Part shown: positions 26,020-34,150 of the stretch, one piece after another
Position numbering within the stretch: position 1 is the first letter of the stretch
How the letters are laid out: each line of letters starts with the position of its first letter
Assembly: GCF_048323695.1 (NCBI RefSeq)
Contig: NZ_JBLWFT010000010.1
Coordinates: 51,443-115,442, forward strand
Length of the DNA: 64,000 bases
Reading direction: 5' to 3'
Source of the DNA: Aquisalimonas sp007126095
Lineage (GTDB): Bacteria > Pseudomonadota > Gammaproteobacteria > Nitrococcales > Aquisalimonadaceae
Made by a program: the position numbers and the translations under genes
The notes under the pieces: generated by a model
The model's database searches: none
Seen by the model: the letters and a program-made list of their open reading frames with translations, nothing else
Told to the model about the DNA's origin: nothing

Positions 26020-27369
26020 CTACCCCGGAAGGGTGAGAAACGCAGTCGCGATGGAGAAGTAGATCAGAATGCCGAAGAAGTCGGCGATCGACGTGATCAA
26101 CGGCGCGCTCGCGGTGGCCGGATCCAGGTTGAACCGGGCGAGCACGAACGGCAGCAACATGCCGATCATGCTGCCCATCACCACGACCCCGATCATGGCC
26201 AGGGAGACAATCATGGCAAGCTCCGTCCCTCCGCGCCAGACGCCCAGCACCGAGACCGCAAGCCCCATGGTCACGCCGAGCGCAATCGCGACGCCGAGCT
26301 CCTTGCCCCAGAGCCGCAACCAGTCCTTAATGCGCACGTCACCCGTAGCCAGGGCGCGCACCATCATGGTGGCGGACTGGGAGCCGGCATTGCCGCCGGA
26401 GTCGACGATGAGGGGCAGGAAGAACACCAGCGCCACCACCGCCTCGATGGTCTCTTCGTAGTAGGCGATAACCGTGCCGCCGAAGACGTTGGCGAACACC
26501 AGCAGCACCAGCCAGCCCACGCGCTTGCGGTAGAGCAGCGACGGCCGCGCCTCTTTGAGGCTGAGGTTCAGGGCACCGACACTGGCCATCTTGTGGAAGT
26601 CCTCGGTGGCCTCTTCCTCGACCACGTCGATGACGTCGTCCACCGTGACAATCCCGAGCATGACGCCCGTGGCGTCGACCACCGGCAGTACTTCCAGGTC
26701 GTAGTGCTTCATCAGCCGGGCGGCTTCCTCGCGGTCTTCGGAGACGAGCACCTTCACCGGGTCGTCCTTCATGACCTCTTCGATGCGGCGATCCGGGCGC
26801 CCGAGAACGAAATCCCGCAGGCGGACCTGCCCCAGCAGCGCGCCGCGCACGTCGGTGACGAACACCACGTTGAGGGTTTCGCCGGCCTCGCTGCGATCGC
26901 GCACGTGGTTGAGCGCCTGCTCCACCGTCCAGCCCACGCGGACGGTGACGAACTTGGGCGTCATGATGCGCCCGGCGCTCTCCTCCGGATACCCCAGCAG
27001 GCGCAAGGCTTCCTTGACGTTCTCCGGAGACAGCAGCTGCAGCAGCGACTCCAGCTCCTCCGGCTTCTGCCTTTCCAGGATGGCCGTGCGATCGTCGGGG
27101 AGCTGGTGATAGAGAATGAAGCGGCCGTCGGAGGGCTGCATCTCTTTCAGCAGCGTGTCCTGAAGGCTGGGGGCCATGTACGCGAACACCGGCGGTTGCC
27201 GGTCCCGCGGGACGCGCAGCAGCAACTGTCCGGCGTCATCCGCCTCAAGCTCGCTGATCGCCTCGGCGATGTCCTGGACGGCCATCTCTTCAAGATGGCC
27301 GTCCAGGGCATCCCAGTGCTCGGACTGGTACAGTGAAATAAGCTCCTGGATGACTTCCGTCTTCTCCAT
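26020..27369 (-). CDS. mgtE: Magnesium transporter MgtE
   Basis: A 449-residue inner-membrane Mg2+ channel of the standard length. Residues 1-130 are the MgtE N domain (EEMAVQDIAEAISELEADDA). Residues 135-255 are two CBS domains (AGRIMTPKFVTV, then PVVDATGVMLGIVTVDDVID). The C-terminal 180 residues hold five transmembrane helices with the pore signature LPLIVDSGGNAGSQSATMMV. Cytoplasmic Mg2+ gates the channel through the N and CBS domains. No riboswitch-like leader was recognised in the short upstream gap. Confidence 0.95.
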   Translation of the reverse strand: MEKTEVIQELISLYQSEHWDALDGHLEEMAVQDIAEAISELEADDAGQLLLRVPRDRQPPVFAYMAPSLQDTLLKEMQPSDGRFILYHQLPDDRTAILERQKPEELESLLQLLSPENVKEALRLLGYPEESAGRIMTPKFVTVRVGWTVEQALNHVRDRSEAGETLNVVFVTDVRGALLGQVRLRDFVLGRPDRRIEEVMKDDPVKVLVSEDREEAARLMKHYDLEVLPVVDATGVMLGIVTVDDVIDVVEEEATEDFHKMASVGALNLSLKEARPSLLYRKRVGWLVLLVFANVFGGTVIAYYEETIEAVVALVFFLPLIVDSGGNAGSQSATMMVRALATGDVRIKDWLRLWGKELGVAIALGVTMGLAVSVLGVWRGGTELAMIVSLAMIGVVVMGSMIGMLLPFVLARFNLDPATASAPLITSIADFFGILIYFSIATAFLTLPG

Positions 27370-27452
27370 GCGTATCCCCTTCTGTTGGCGGCGAGTTACA
27401 AGGTTACATCCGCACTATCTCAATCATGTGGCAGTCGTCAAAGCGATGCGGC

Positions 27453-28136
27453 TCAGAACGCCGTCGCCACTCCGACCGTCCACCAGTTCGTGTCGGGGGC
27501 CCGACGCTCCCAGCCGTAGCCCACGTCGAGATCAGCCCTTCCCGCCAGGCTCACGCGTAGCCCGGACTGAACCTCGGTCCGGTCCCGTTGATCGCCGTAG
27601 ATTTCTGCGATGGCGCTCACGGCCGGAAACAGGGCGACCTCTCCGCCGAAACCCCACGTGGCCACGTCACGGTCGTCGGCGTCACGCTGATGAGACCATC
27701 CGAGGTTGTAGCGGAACATGGCGCGGCCGTCGGCCATAGGGACATCGACGGGAAAGAACAGTTCGGCTTCGCGGACGCGGTCGGTATCCGGATCCATGAA
27801 GACACCGCCGGCGACTGCGACCCCCAGATCCCGTTCGGCGGCGTCGGCAAGCGTCCATTTGCCGGTCACGCCTACCAGGTCACGGTCCACCCCGTCGGCG
27901 CGCTCCCGCTCCCCTTCCAGTGCGATTTCCCGGCCGGGATGAACGCCGTAGGCGAGAGCGGCAGCGCGGGTGTCATTGCCACCCGACTGCCGGCTGTACC
28001 AGCCCTCGAAGGCGATCTGGCCGTGCGCGGTGACCTCCGTGTCATCCACCACGTAATGCCCCCCGGCAGGGAAACCGGTGACGGGGACAAGCCCCAGAAT
28101 GGCCAGCACCAAACACTTGTGCCGTGTTGTGGTCAT
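27453..28136 (-). CDS. Predicted outer-membrane beta-barrel protein
   Basis: A 227-residue exported protein with a signal peptide (MTTTRHKCLVLAILGLVPVT, then a likely cut after FPA). The remainder has alternating polar and hydrophobic strands (GQIAFEGWYSR, ATWGFGGEVALFPAVSAIAE, AGRADLDVGYGWERR) and ends in a C-terminal aromatic residue (VGVATAF), as in barrel proteins. ATG at 28136 is chosen because the signal peptide begins there. The frame stays open through a 12-base poly-G tract to a TTG at 28181. The role is unknown; a small porin-like or copper-locus-type barrel is possible. Confidence 0.65.
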   Translation of the reverse strand: MTTTRHKCLVLAILGLVPVTGFPAGGHYVVDDTEVTAHGQIAFEGWYSRQSGGNDTRAAALAYGVHPGREIALEGERERADGVDRDLVGVTGKWTLADAAERDLGVAVAGGVFMDPDTDRVREAELFFPVDVPMADGRAMFRYNLGWSHQRDADDRDVATWGFGGEVALFPAVSAIAEIYGDQRDRTEVQSGLRVSLAGRADLDVGYGWERRAPDTNWWTVGVATAF

Positions 28137-28139
28137 GCG

Positions 28140-28151
28140 CCCCCCCCCCCC
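28140..28151 (-). repeat. Homopolymeric G12 tract before an outer-membrane protein start
   Basis: Twelve consecutive C on the + strand (G on the coding strand), ending 3 bases before the ATG at 28136, where a Shine-Dalgarno sequence would sit. Such tracts change length by slippage and can vary translation. Confidence 0.8.
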
Positions 28152-28280
28152 GGTCGTCCTGATCGCAGTGTTGACGCACAAGCATACCGCGACCTGCTAG
28201 CGGTCAGGACGTTTCACTTTCCCCCATCACCATGGCCAAACGTGAACCACTCATCAAAATGAGCACAATAGATCCAGTTA

Positions 28281-28311
28281 TTGTATACAGAACTTGTGAC
28301 CATGCTATAGG
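28281..28311 (+). promoter_or_regulatory. MCP promoter with TGTATACA-type operator
   Basis: TTGTATACAG at 28281-28290 matches the operator found in the purine island. An extended -10 (TGCTATAGG, 28303-28311) lies 15 bases later, so the site would cover the -35 region and favour repression. Confidence 0.55.
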
Positions 28312-28332
28312 GTCTCCCGCAGACACGGCTCG

Positions 28333-30318
28333 ATGCTCCCACGGCAACGACGGATCAGTGCCATGCCCTTTACCAACATGCCCACGCAACTCTCAATGAC
28401 CTGGAAACTGGTGCTCGCGATGGGAGCAATCATCGTCATTACCGTGGCGATGGCCGTTACCATGCAATACCGGCTGTTCGGCACCATGCTGGAAGACCGG
28501 GTCACCAATACCGAACTCCCCGCCATTCTCGACGGTGTCAGCAACGACGTCGGCCGGCAGCTTGAGGGGCCGCTAGGCGTCGCCCGGGGCATGGCCGAGA
28601 ACACCTTCGTCCGTCAGTGGCTGCGCGACGGCGAACCGGAATCCGGGCGCGAAGCGATCACTGACTACTTGGGTCACCTCCAGGACGACCTGGGCGCGGT
28701 GAGCGTCAACATCGCCTCCAAAGAGACCGGGCACTACCTGGAGCGGGAGGGGATTACGCGCCAACTGGAGCGAGGCGACCCGGACCACAGCTGGTTCTAT
28801 GACTTCATCGACAGCGGCGCGTTTGAACGCCTGAGCATCGATGTGGACCTCAACACCAGTGTATACACGCTATACGTGAACTACCGTATCGACTTTGACG
28901 GGCATCCTGGCGGCAACGCCTCCGTCGGCTATCGCCTCGACGAGATGACGGATCTGGTCGCCGACACCCGGGTCGGTGAAACCGGCCAGGCGTTCCTCAT
29001 CGACGGCAGCGGCAAAGTGTCCGTACACCCCGATGGCCGCGAGGCGGCCGGGATTCCCCTTGCCGAGCAACTGGGCGTTCCCGACACCGACGCCCGCGCC
29101 CTGCTCGACGGCGACGGCTTCCGCTCCATCGAGGTCACCGACAGCGCCGGTGAGCGGCAGATCATCGCGGCCCGCAATCTGCCCGGCATCGACTGGATGG
29201 CCGTGGCGCGCATCCCGGCGGCCGAGCTCTACAGCGAACTCAACCAGGCCGTGTCGTGGGTGGCACTCATGGGCATCGCCATCGTCACGGCCGGGCTGAT
29301 TGCTGTGGCGGTGCTGATCCGCCGCATGGTGCGCCCGCTGCGGCAGCTGGCGGAGACGCTGCGACAGCTCGGCAGCCAGGGCGGCGACCTGCGCACGCGG
29401 CTGGACGAGAGCCGCGATGACGAGATTGGGGAGCTGGCCCGCGGATTCAACGCCTTCGTTGCCGACCTCCAGGGCATTGTCGACCGCGTGGCCCAGCGCA
29501 GTGACGACCTGCAACACGCCGTAGCCACCGTATCCGACCAGATCAACCAGGCGGCGGATCACGCGGCGCAACAGGCCGAGCAGACCAATGAGGTGGCGAC
29601 GGCGGTCAACGAGATGGGCAGCACGGTGCACGAGATCGCGCGCAACACCAGCGAGGTGGCACAGCTCGCCACCGAAACCAACCAAACGGGGGAACAGGGT
29701 CGGCAGATCGTCACGGAGAACGTGGCATCCATTCAGCAGCTGTCCGGCACCATGCAGGAAGCCGGTCAGGCCATGGACGGGCTGGCCACCGAAGTGGACT
29801 CCATCACCAGTGTGCTCGACGCCATCAGCGGCATCTCCGAGCAAACCAACCTCCTGGCGCTGAACGCCGCCATCGAGGCCGCCCGCGCCGGCGACCAGGG
29901 CCGCGGATTCGCGGTGGTGGCCGACGAGGTCCGGACCCTGGCCCAGCGCACCCAGGAATCCACCGAAGAGATCCGCGGCACCATCGAACGCCTGCAGTCC
30001 AGCGCCCAGTCGGTATCGCGCTCCATGGATGACGGCCACGCCATGACCACCCGCTGCGTGGACCAGAGCGAACGCAGCGGCGAAGCGCTCAGGCAGATCG
30101 GTGACCGCGTGGGCACCATCAACGACATGACGCACCAGGTCGCATCGGCCACGGAAGAGCAGACCTCCGCGACGGAAGAGATCAACCGCACCATCACCAA
30201 CATCGCCGATCTGGGACGCCGGACCAGCACTGTCAGCGATACGTGCCGCAGCGAGTGCGAACGCATGCGGTCACTGGCCTCGGAACTGGAAGAGCTGATG
30301 CGGCGGTTCCGGACCTGA
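28333..30318 (+). CDS. Methyl-accepting chemotaxis protein with periplasmic Cache-type sensor
   Basis: A 661-residue transmembrane chemoreceptor. TM1 (LVLAMGAIIVITVAMAVTMQ) lies near residues 29-48. Residues about 50-300 form a large periplasmic sensor with a Cache-like segment (GETGQAFLIDGSGKVSVHPD). TM2 is near 310-330 (ALMGIAIVTAGLIAVAVLI). A HAMP domain follows (LRTRLDESRDDEIGELARGF), then the signalling domain with the conserved tip ISEQTNLLALNAAIEAARAG. The start is uncertain: ATG 28333 gives the coordinates listed, and ATG 28363 (MPFTNMPTQLS) is equally likely. The operator upstream links it to the purine regulon, so purines or their breakdown products are candidate attractants (inference). 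Confidence 0.92.
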   Translation: MLPRQRRISAMPFTNMPTQLSMTWKLVLAMGAIIVITVAMAVTMQYRLFGTMLEDRVTNTELPAILDGVSNDVGRQLEGPLGVARGMAENTFVRQWLRDGEPESGREAITDYLGHLQDDLGAVSVNIASKETGHYLEREGITRQLERGDPDHSWFYDFIDSGAFERLSIDVDLNTSVYTLYVNYRIDFDGHPGGNASVGYRLDEMTDLVADTRVGETGQAFLIDGSGKVSVHPDGREAAGIPLAEQLGVPDTDARALLDGDGFRSIEVTDSAGERQIIAARNLPGIDWMAVARIPAAELYSELNQAVSWVALMGIAIVTAGLIAVAVLIRRMVRPLRQLAETLRQLGSQGGDLRTRLDESRDDEIGELARGFNAFVADLQGIVDRVAQRSDDLQHAVATVSDQINQAADHAAQQAEQTNEVATAVNEMGSTVHEIARNTSEVAQLATETNQTGEQGRQIVTENVASIQQLSGTMQEAGQAMDGLATEVDSITSVLDAISGISEQTNLLALNAAIEAARAGDQGRGFAVVADEVRTLAQRTQESTEEIRGTIERLQSSAQSVSRSMDDGHAMTTRCVDQSERSGEALRQIGDRVGTINDMTHQVASATEEQTSATEEINRTITNIADLGRRTSTVSDTCRSECERMRSLASELEELMRRFRT

Positions 30319-30368
30319 TCCGGCGCAAGGGGGGCGGCGTGTCGCCGCCGGCCAGGGAAGACGGTATC

Positions 30369-30968
30369 ATGGCGGCCATGTCGCGCACTGCTCCCGAAAA
30401 ATGCACCGCCTGCGCCCTGTGCGAGACGCGCACGCAGGTCGTGCTGCCGGACGGCCCGGCGTGCGGGCTGCTGGCCGTGGGCGAGGCGCCGGGGCACCAG
30501 GAAGATGTCACCGGTGTGGGGTTCGCGGGCAGCGCCGGGCGTACTCTGGACCGGGTTCTCGCGGAACACGGTCTCGGCCGCGATGCCTACGCGCGCACCA
30601 ATATCGTGCGCTGCCGGCCGCCGGACAACCGCCGACCTCGCCGCGCCGAAATCGATGCCTGCAGCCCCTGGCTTACGGACACGCTGCGGGCGTTCACGCC
30701 CGGCGTGCTGCTCGCCGTGGGCCACACGGCCACGAAGCATCTGCTGCCGTACTGGAAAGACAATCACCTGGGGCGGATCCGCACGCTGCTGGCCGAGTCA
30801 CCGTCGGCGGGCGACCTGCCCTGCTACCGGGGCGTACCGGTGGTGCCCATGCCCCACACCTCCGGGCTCTCCTGGAACCAGAAGCAGCCGGATGGCACAC
30901 CGGTCAGCCACCTGGGCCGGTCGGCGGTGGCACTGGCGGTGGCACTCGCCTCCCGGTCCGGGCGCTGA
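30369..30968 (+). CDS. Uracil-DNA glycosylase family protein (type 4/5-like, Fe-S)
   Basis: A 199-residue protein. Cysteines in APEKCTACALCETRTQVVLP suggest an Fe-S cluster as in family 4 UDGs. The active-site motif is LLAVGEAPGHQEDVTGVGFA and the second motif is VVPMPHTSGLSWNQKQ. Length fits the short type. It would remove uracil from DNA in base-excision repair, although ligand and specificity differ between subfamilies. ATG at 30369 has GGAAGACGG upstream; earlier in-frame starts lie inside the MCP gene. Confidence 0.85.
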   Translation: MAAMSRTAPEKCTACALCETRTQVVLPDGPACGLLAVGEAPGHQEDVTGVGFAGSAGRTLDRVLAEHGLGRDAYARTNIVRCRPPDNRRPRRAEIDACSPWLTDTLRAFTPGVLLAVGHTATKHLLPYWKDNHLGRIRTLLAESPSAGDLPCYRGVPVVPMPHTSGLSWNQKQPDGTPVSHLGRSAVALAVALASRSGR

Positions 30969-30978
30969 GCACGGGGTA

Positions 30979-31179
30979 TCAGACCGACGCCCCGTAGAGT
31001 TCCCACGGGAAGGTACGATCGCTCAGCACGGCGCCACTGGCGGTGGTGAAGCGCGCCGCAATGGCCGCACCGCTTTCGTCATCCGCGTCGAACACCTGCC
31101 GCGGCGCCTGGGGCGCGTCCTGTTCGGGGAGTTTCATGCCCCACATCTCGGGCTGGAAAAAACCGTTCACGAAGCTCAT
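30979..31179 (-). CDS. Small conserved-looking protein, unknown
   Basis: A 66-residue protein starting MSFVNGFFQPEMWGMKLPEQ. It is acidic in the middle (FDADDESGAAIAARF) and has no membrane segment or signal. AAGAGGTATCGAG before the ATG is a good ribosome site, which is why it is called real. It is convergent with the UDG gene. A short palindrome GGTATC-AA-GATACC lies upstream at 31304-31317. No function is assigned. Confidence 0.5.
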   Translation of the reverse strand: MSFVNGFFQPEMWGMKLPEQDAPQAPRQVFDADDESGAAIAARFTTASGAVLSDRTFPWELYGASV

Positions 31180-31379
31180 CTCGATACCTCTTTCTCATCG
31201 ACGGCGTACCGGTTGCCAATACGTGTCGAATGGTGCTGATGCGGGGTGCATCAAATGGCCCTTTTGGGGCCTTTCCGTGTCTTCCCGGGATCCGATGAAG
31301 ACAGGTATCAAGATACCGATTTGCAACTTTTTCGGAAACGGCTTTTATCGAAAATCATTTGTTCCCATAAAGGGAAAAA

Positions 31380-32330
31380 CTAGTTCTGCGTCGCTGCGGC
31401 AGGAAGGCGCGCTTCAGCCTGATCCCGCTCCCAGGGCGGCACCGGTTTGAACTCCTCCACGAGGAAGTCCACGAACGCACGGATTTTCCGCGCCAGGTGG
31501 CGCCCCTGCGGAAACAGCACGTAATAAGATGAATTCTCCTGCACGTAGTCGGGCAGCACCTGCACCAGCCGGCCGCTGCGGATGTCCGGCGCCACCAGCC
31601 AGGTGGACAGGCGCGCCACGCCGACACCGGCAAGGGCTGCCTCGTACAGGGCGCTGGCGGTGCTGGCGCGGAAGTTGCCGTCCACGTGGATCCGGCGCGG
31701 CCGCCCGTGCTCGCCGTCGAAATCCCAGTCATTGAAGCTGGACACGTTGTAGAGGGTGAGACAGTTGTGGGCTTCCAGATCCTCCGGGCTGGCGGGCAGG
31801 CCGCGGCGTTTGATGTAGTCGGGCGAGGCCACGATGACCCGGCGGTTCACGGCCAGCTGGCGCACCACCAGCGACGGGTCGTCCACCTGCTCCTGGAGCA
31901 TGATGGCCACGTCGATTCCCTCTTCCAGCATGTTCACCGGGCGGTCCGTGAGTTCCAGTTCGATGTGCACATCCGGGTTCTCGCGCAGGAAGCGGTTGAT
32001 GCGCGGCAGCACCTGAACACGTGCGAAGGCCGCCGTGGCGGTCACGCGCAGCGTCCCGCGCACCTCGCCCTGCAGCGACCCCACCGCTTCCTCCGCCTCC
32101 TGGATGGAGGCCATGATTCCCGAACAGCGGGTGTAGAAATCGCGCCCCACCTCGGTGAGGCTGATGCGCCGCGTCGTGCGGTTGAACAGACGCGCGCCGA
32201 GCCGGTCTTCAAGACGCCGGATCTGCTTGCTGACCGCGGATGGCGTCATGTGGAGATCCCGCGCCGCCGCGGAGAAGCTTCCCTGCTCCACGCAGCGGAC
32301 GAAGATCATCATTTCCGATGACTGGTCCAT
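31380..32330 (-). CDS. LysR-family transcriptional regulator
   Basis: A 316-residue regulator. The N-terminal winged helix (FVRCVEQGSFSAAARDLHMT, then SAVSKQIRRLEDRLGARLFN) is followed by a substrate-binding domain (LRVTATAAFARVQVLPRINR, LEEGIDVAIMLQEQVDDPSL). It belongs to the CrgA/DsdC-like large subgroup, and the effector is unknown. No protein gene is divergent on the other side; instead a candidate small RNA begins about 90 bases upstream on the opposite strand, a possible target. Confidence 0.92.
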   Translation of the reverse strand: MDQSSEMMIFVRCVEQGSFSAAARDLHMTPSAVSKQIRRLEDRLGARLFNRTTRRISLTEVGRDFYTRCSGIMASIQEAEEAVGSLQGEVRGTLRVTATAAFARVQVLPRINRFLRENPDVHIELELTDRPVNMLEEGIDVAIMLQEQVDDPSLVVRQLAVNRRVIVASPDYIKRRGLPASPEDLEAHNCLTLYNVSSFNDWDFDGEHGRPRRIHVDGNFRASTASALYEAALAGVGVARLSTWLVAPDIRSGRLVQVLPDYVQENSSYYVLFPQGRHLARKIRAFVDFLVEEFKPVPPWERDQAEARLPAAATQN

Positions 32331-32387
32331 GTAACGTCTCCTCCAGATTTGTTCTTTCAGTTCACGCCATTTTTTCTCTTATCGGTA

Positions 32388-32415
32388 TTCCTGGCGCGAT
32401 TAAAGCGGTGCTAAT
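32388..32415 (+). promoter_or_regulatory. Possible promoter of candidate small RNA
   Basis: TTCCTG at 32388-32393 and GCTAAT at 32410-32415 are spaced by 16 bases, upstream of a run of hairpins ending in a terminator. Match quality is moderate. Confidence 0.35.
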
Positions 32416-32421
32416 CTGAGT

Positions 32422-32583
32422 CCATGCATTCGGGGCGAAAAAGGCCGTGAATTCCGAAACGGAGATCCCGCCCCGATCCGAATACGGCCTCCTCATCGCG
32501 GGCGTTCGCGCGCCGCGATGCCTCCCCCTGCTTCGCTCGATGGCGAAGCATTCTTGAAGAGCCCTCCCGGGCTCTTTTTTTTT
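32422..32583 (+). ncRNA. Candidate structured small RNA
   Basis: A roughly 160-base stretch with no protein gene but several successive hairpins. The first region pairs ATTCGG (32428-32433) with CCGAAT (32478-32483). The second pairs CATCGCGG (32494-32501) with CCGCGATG (32513-32520), capped by a TTCG tetraloop. The third pairs CTTCGC (32531-32536) with GCGAAG (32543-32548). An intrinsic terminator follows. Flanking genes both lie on the minus strand, so the terminator must serve a + strand transcript. The 5' end is estimated from a moderate promoter. It does not resemble 6S, SRP or tmRNA. Confidence 0.5.
32556..32583 (+). terminator. Rho-independent terminator
   Basis: AGAGCCC/GGGCTCT stem (32558-32564 with 32569-32575, 4-base loop) followed by eight Ts. 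It is oriented for + strand transcription. Confidence 0.85.
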
Positions 32584-32595
32584 GCCCTGATCGCG

Positions 32596-33090
32596 TCAGC
32601 CAGACACGGTCATCGGACAGGGCAGGTCGCGTTCGTCACAATTATTACCATCCCCGGCGCGATCCACCACCAGAAAATCGCCGACGCGGTCCAGCGCCAG
32701 CATGGGGTGATGCCAAACGCCGGCGTGGAAATTGACGCCCTGCCGGCCGTTGGTCACGAACGCCCGGATCTCCTCCGCACGGATGGTTTCACCGGCCGGG
32801 GCCACAACCACCACGAAACGGTCGCCATTGACGGGCATGAACGCCTGACTGCCCTGGGGATGGCGCTCCAGCAGTTCGAGGCTGATTGGGAAGCGATAGG
32901 GCTGACTGCGGAAGATACTGATGATCGGCCGCGCGTTGTCACCGAGGATCTGCACCTGCGCCTGGTCGTGATAACGCTGGGTGTTGCCCCCGTTGATGGG
33001 AAAGGATTCCACGCGATCATCCACCTGGATGACATCACCGAACGGCGCGAAGGCGTCGCGGGTCAGCGGTGCGGCGGTGAGCGTCTGCAT
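32596..33090 (-). CDS. allA: Ureidoglycolate lyase
   Basis: A 164-residue cupin-fold enzyme that splits ureidoglycolate to glyoxylate and urea, the last step of allantoate breakdown. Family segments are PLTRDAFAPFGDVIQ, the FRSQPYRFPISLELLERHP stretch, SQAFMPVNGDRFVVVVAP, GVNFHAGVWHHPMLALDR and FLVVDRAGDGNNCDE. ATG at 33090 has GAGGAGGAAGGC before it; upstream in-frame sequence belongs to puuE. It lies 10 bases after puuE in the gntR-puuE-allA operon. Its product glyoxylate is the substrate of the bhc genes in this window. Confidence 0.95.
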   Translation of the reverse strand: MQTLTAAPLTRDAFAPFGDVIQVDDRVESFPINGGNTQRYHDQAQVQILGDNARPIISIFRSQPYRFPISLELLERHPQGSQAFMPVNGDRFVVVVAPAGETIRAEEIRAFVTNGRQGVNFHAGVWHHPMLALDRVGDFLVVDRAGDGNNCDERDLPCPMTVSG

Positions 33091-33100
33091 GCCTTCCTCC

Positions 33101-34090
33101 TCAACTGCCGGATTCCGCGGCGGTGGCCGCGCTGCCGGCGCCCGCACCGACGATGCCCGGGTGGGGATGCACCGTGGCCCAGTGGCGGGCAATATCCACC
33201 CGGCGACTGACCCAGACCCGGTCGTGGGCTTCGATGTGGTCCAGAAACCGCTGCAGGGCCCGGAACCGGCCTGGCCGACCGATCAGCCGCGGATGCAGGC
33301 CGATGGAGAGCATCTTCGGCGCCTCGGCGCCCTCGTCGTAGAGCACGTCGAAGGCGTCGCGCAAGTAGCTGAAGAACTGGTCGCCGGAATTGAAGCCCTG
33401 GTTGGTGGCGAAGCGCATGTCGTTGGTATCCAGGGTGTACGGCACCACCAGATGCGGTTTGCGCTCCCCGGCGCTGGTTTCGACCTCGGTCCAGAACGGC
33501 AGGTCGTCGCCGTAGTAGTCGGAGTCGTAGAGGAAGCTACCGTTCTCCACCACCAGCCGGCGGGTGTTGGGGCTGTCGCGGCCGGTGTACCAGCCCAGGG
33601 GCGCTTCGCCGGTGAGGCGGCGCAGGGCTTCGATGCCGCGCTCCATGTGGGCGCGCTCGGTGGCCTCGTCCATATCCTGGTAGTGGATCCAGCGCCAGCC
33701 GTGGCAGGCGATCTCATGGCCCAGTTTGACGCAGGCGTCCGCCACCTCGGGGTTGCGCTCCAGGGCCATGCCCACACCGAACAGGGTCAGCGGCAGGTTG
33801 CGCCGCTCGAACTCCCGCAGCACCCGCCATACGCCAACCCGGGAGCCATACTCGTAGATGGACTCCATGCTCATGTGACGATCGGCGTAGGGCTGTGCGC
33901 CGATGATCTCGGAGAGGAAGATCTCGGAGTAAGGGTCGCCGTGGAGCACGTTGCTCTCGCCCCCCTCCTCGTAGTTCAGCACGAACTGCACGGCCACGCG
34001 GGCCTGCCCGGGCCACTGGGCGTGGGGCGGGTTGCCGGCGTACCCGCGCATGTCGCGCGGATAGGTGTCGCTGATGCTCGCGTTGGCCAT
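33101..34090 (-). CDS. puuE: Allantoinase, polysaccharide-deacetylase-like (PuuE type)
   Basis: A 329-residue cytoplasmic hydrolase converting (S)-allantoin to allantoate. It belongs to the metal-independent PuuE family of NodB-like folds. Motifs are RVAVQFVLNYEEGGESNVLH, YEYGSRVGVWRVLREFERR, LGHEIACHGWRWIHYQDMDE, GWYTGRDSPNTRRLVVE and YDSDYYGDDLPFW. ATG at 34090 has CAGGAGGAG 9 bases before it and is preferred over 34117. It is the middle gene of gntR-puuE-allA. Confidence 0.96.
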   Translation of the reverse strand: MANASISDTYPRDMRGYAGNPPHAQWPGQARVAVQFVLNYEEGGESNVLHGDPYSEIFLSEIIGAQPYADRHMSMESIYEYGSRVGVWRVLREFERRNLPLTLFGVGMALERNPEVADACVKLGHEIACHGWRWIHYQDMDEATERAHMERGIEALRRLTGEAPLGWYTGRDSPNTRRLVVENGSFLYDSDYYGDDLPFWTEVETSAGERKPHLVVPYTLDTNDMRFATNQGFNSGDQFFSYLRDAFDVLYDEGAEAPKMLSIGLHPRLIGRPGRFRALQRFLDHIEAHDRVWVSRRVDIARHWATVHPHPGIVGAGAGSAATAAESGS

Positions 34091-34150
34091 GCCTGTTCTC
34101 TCCTCCTGGGCGTTCATGCGGACGCCTCCGCAGGGCCCGGGCGACGGCCG

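Noticed and set aside
25957..27336. 459-codon + strand frame opposite mgtE
   Set aside because: It is antisense to mgtE and His/Arg/Gln-rich, typical of a shadow frame.
28861..28876. Two GTATAC/TATAC motifs inside the MCP gene
   Set aside because: They are within the coding region of the sensor domain and fit the codons there; no promoter is nearby.
28870..30135. 421-codon minus-strand frame opposite the MCP gene
   Set aside because: A mirror of the MCP signalling domain; the sequence is Gly/His/Val-rich noise.
32422..32583. Hairpin series as the terminator of allA on the minus strand
   Set aside because: The T-run lies on the + strand side; read from the minus strand the stem is not followed by Ts.
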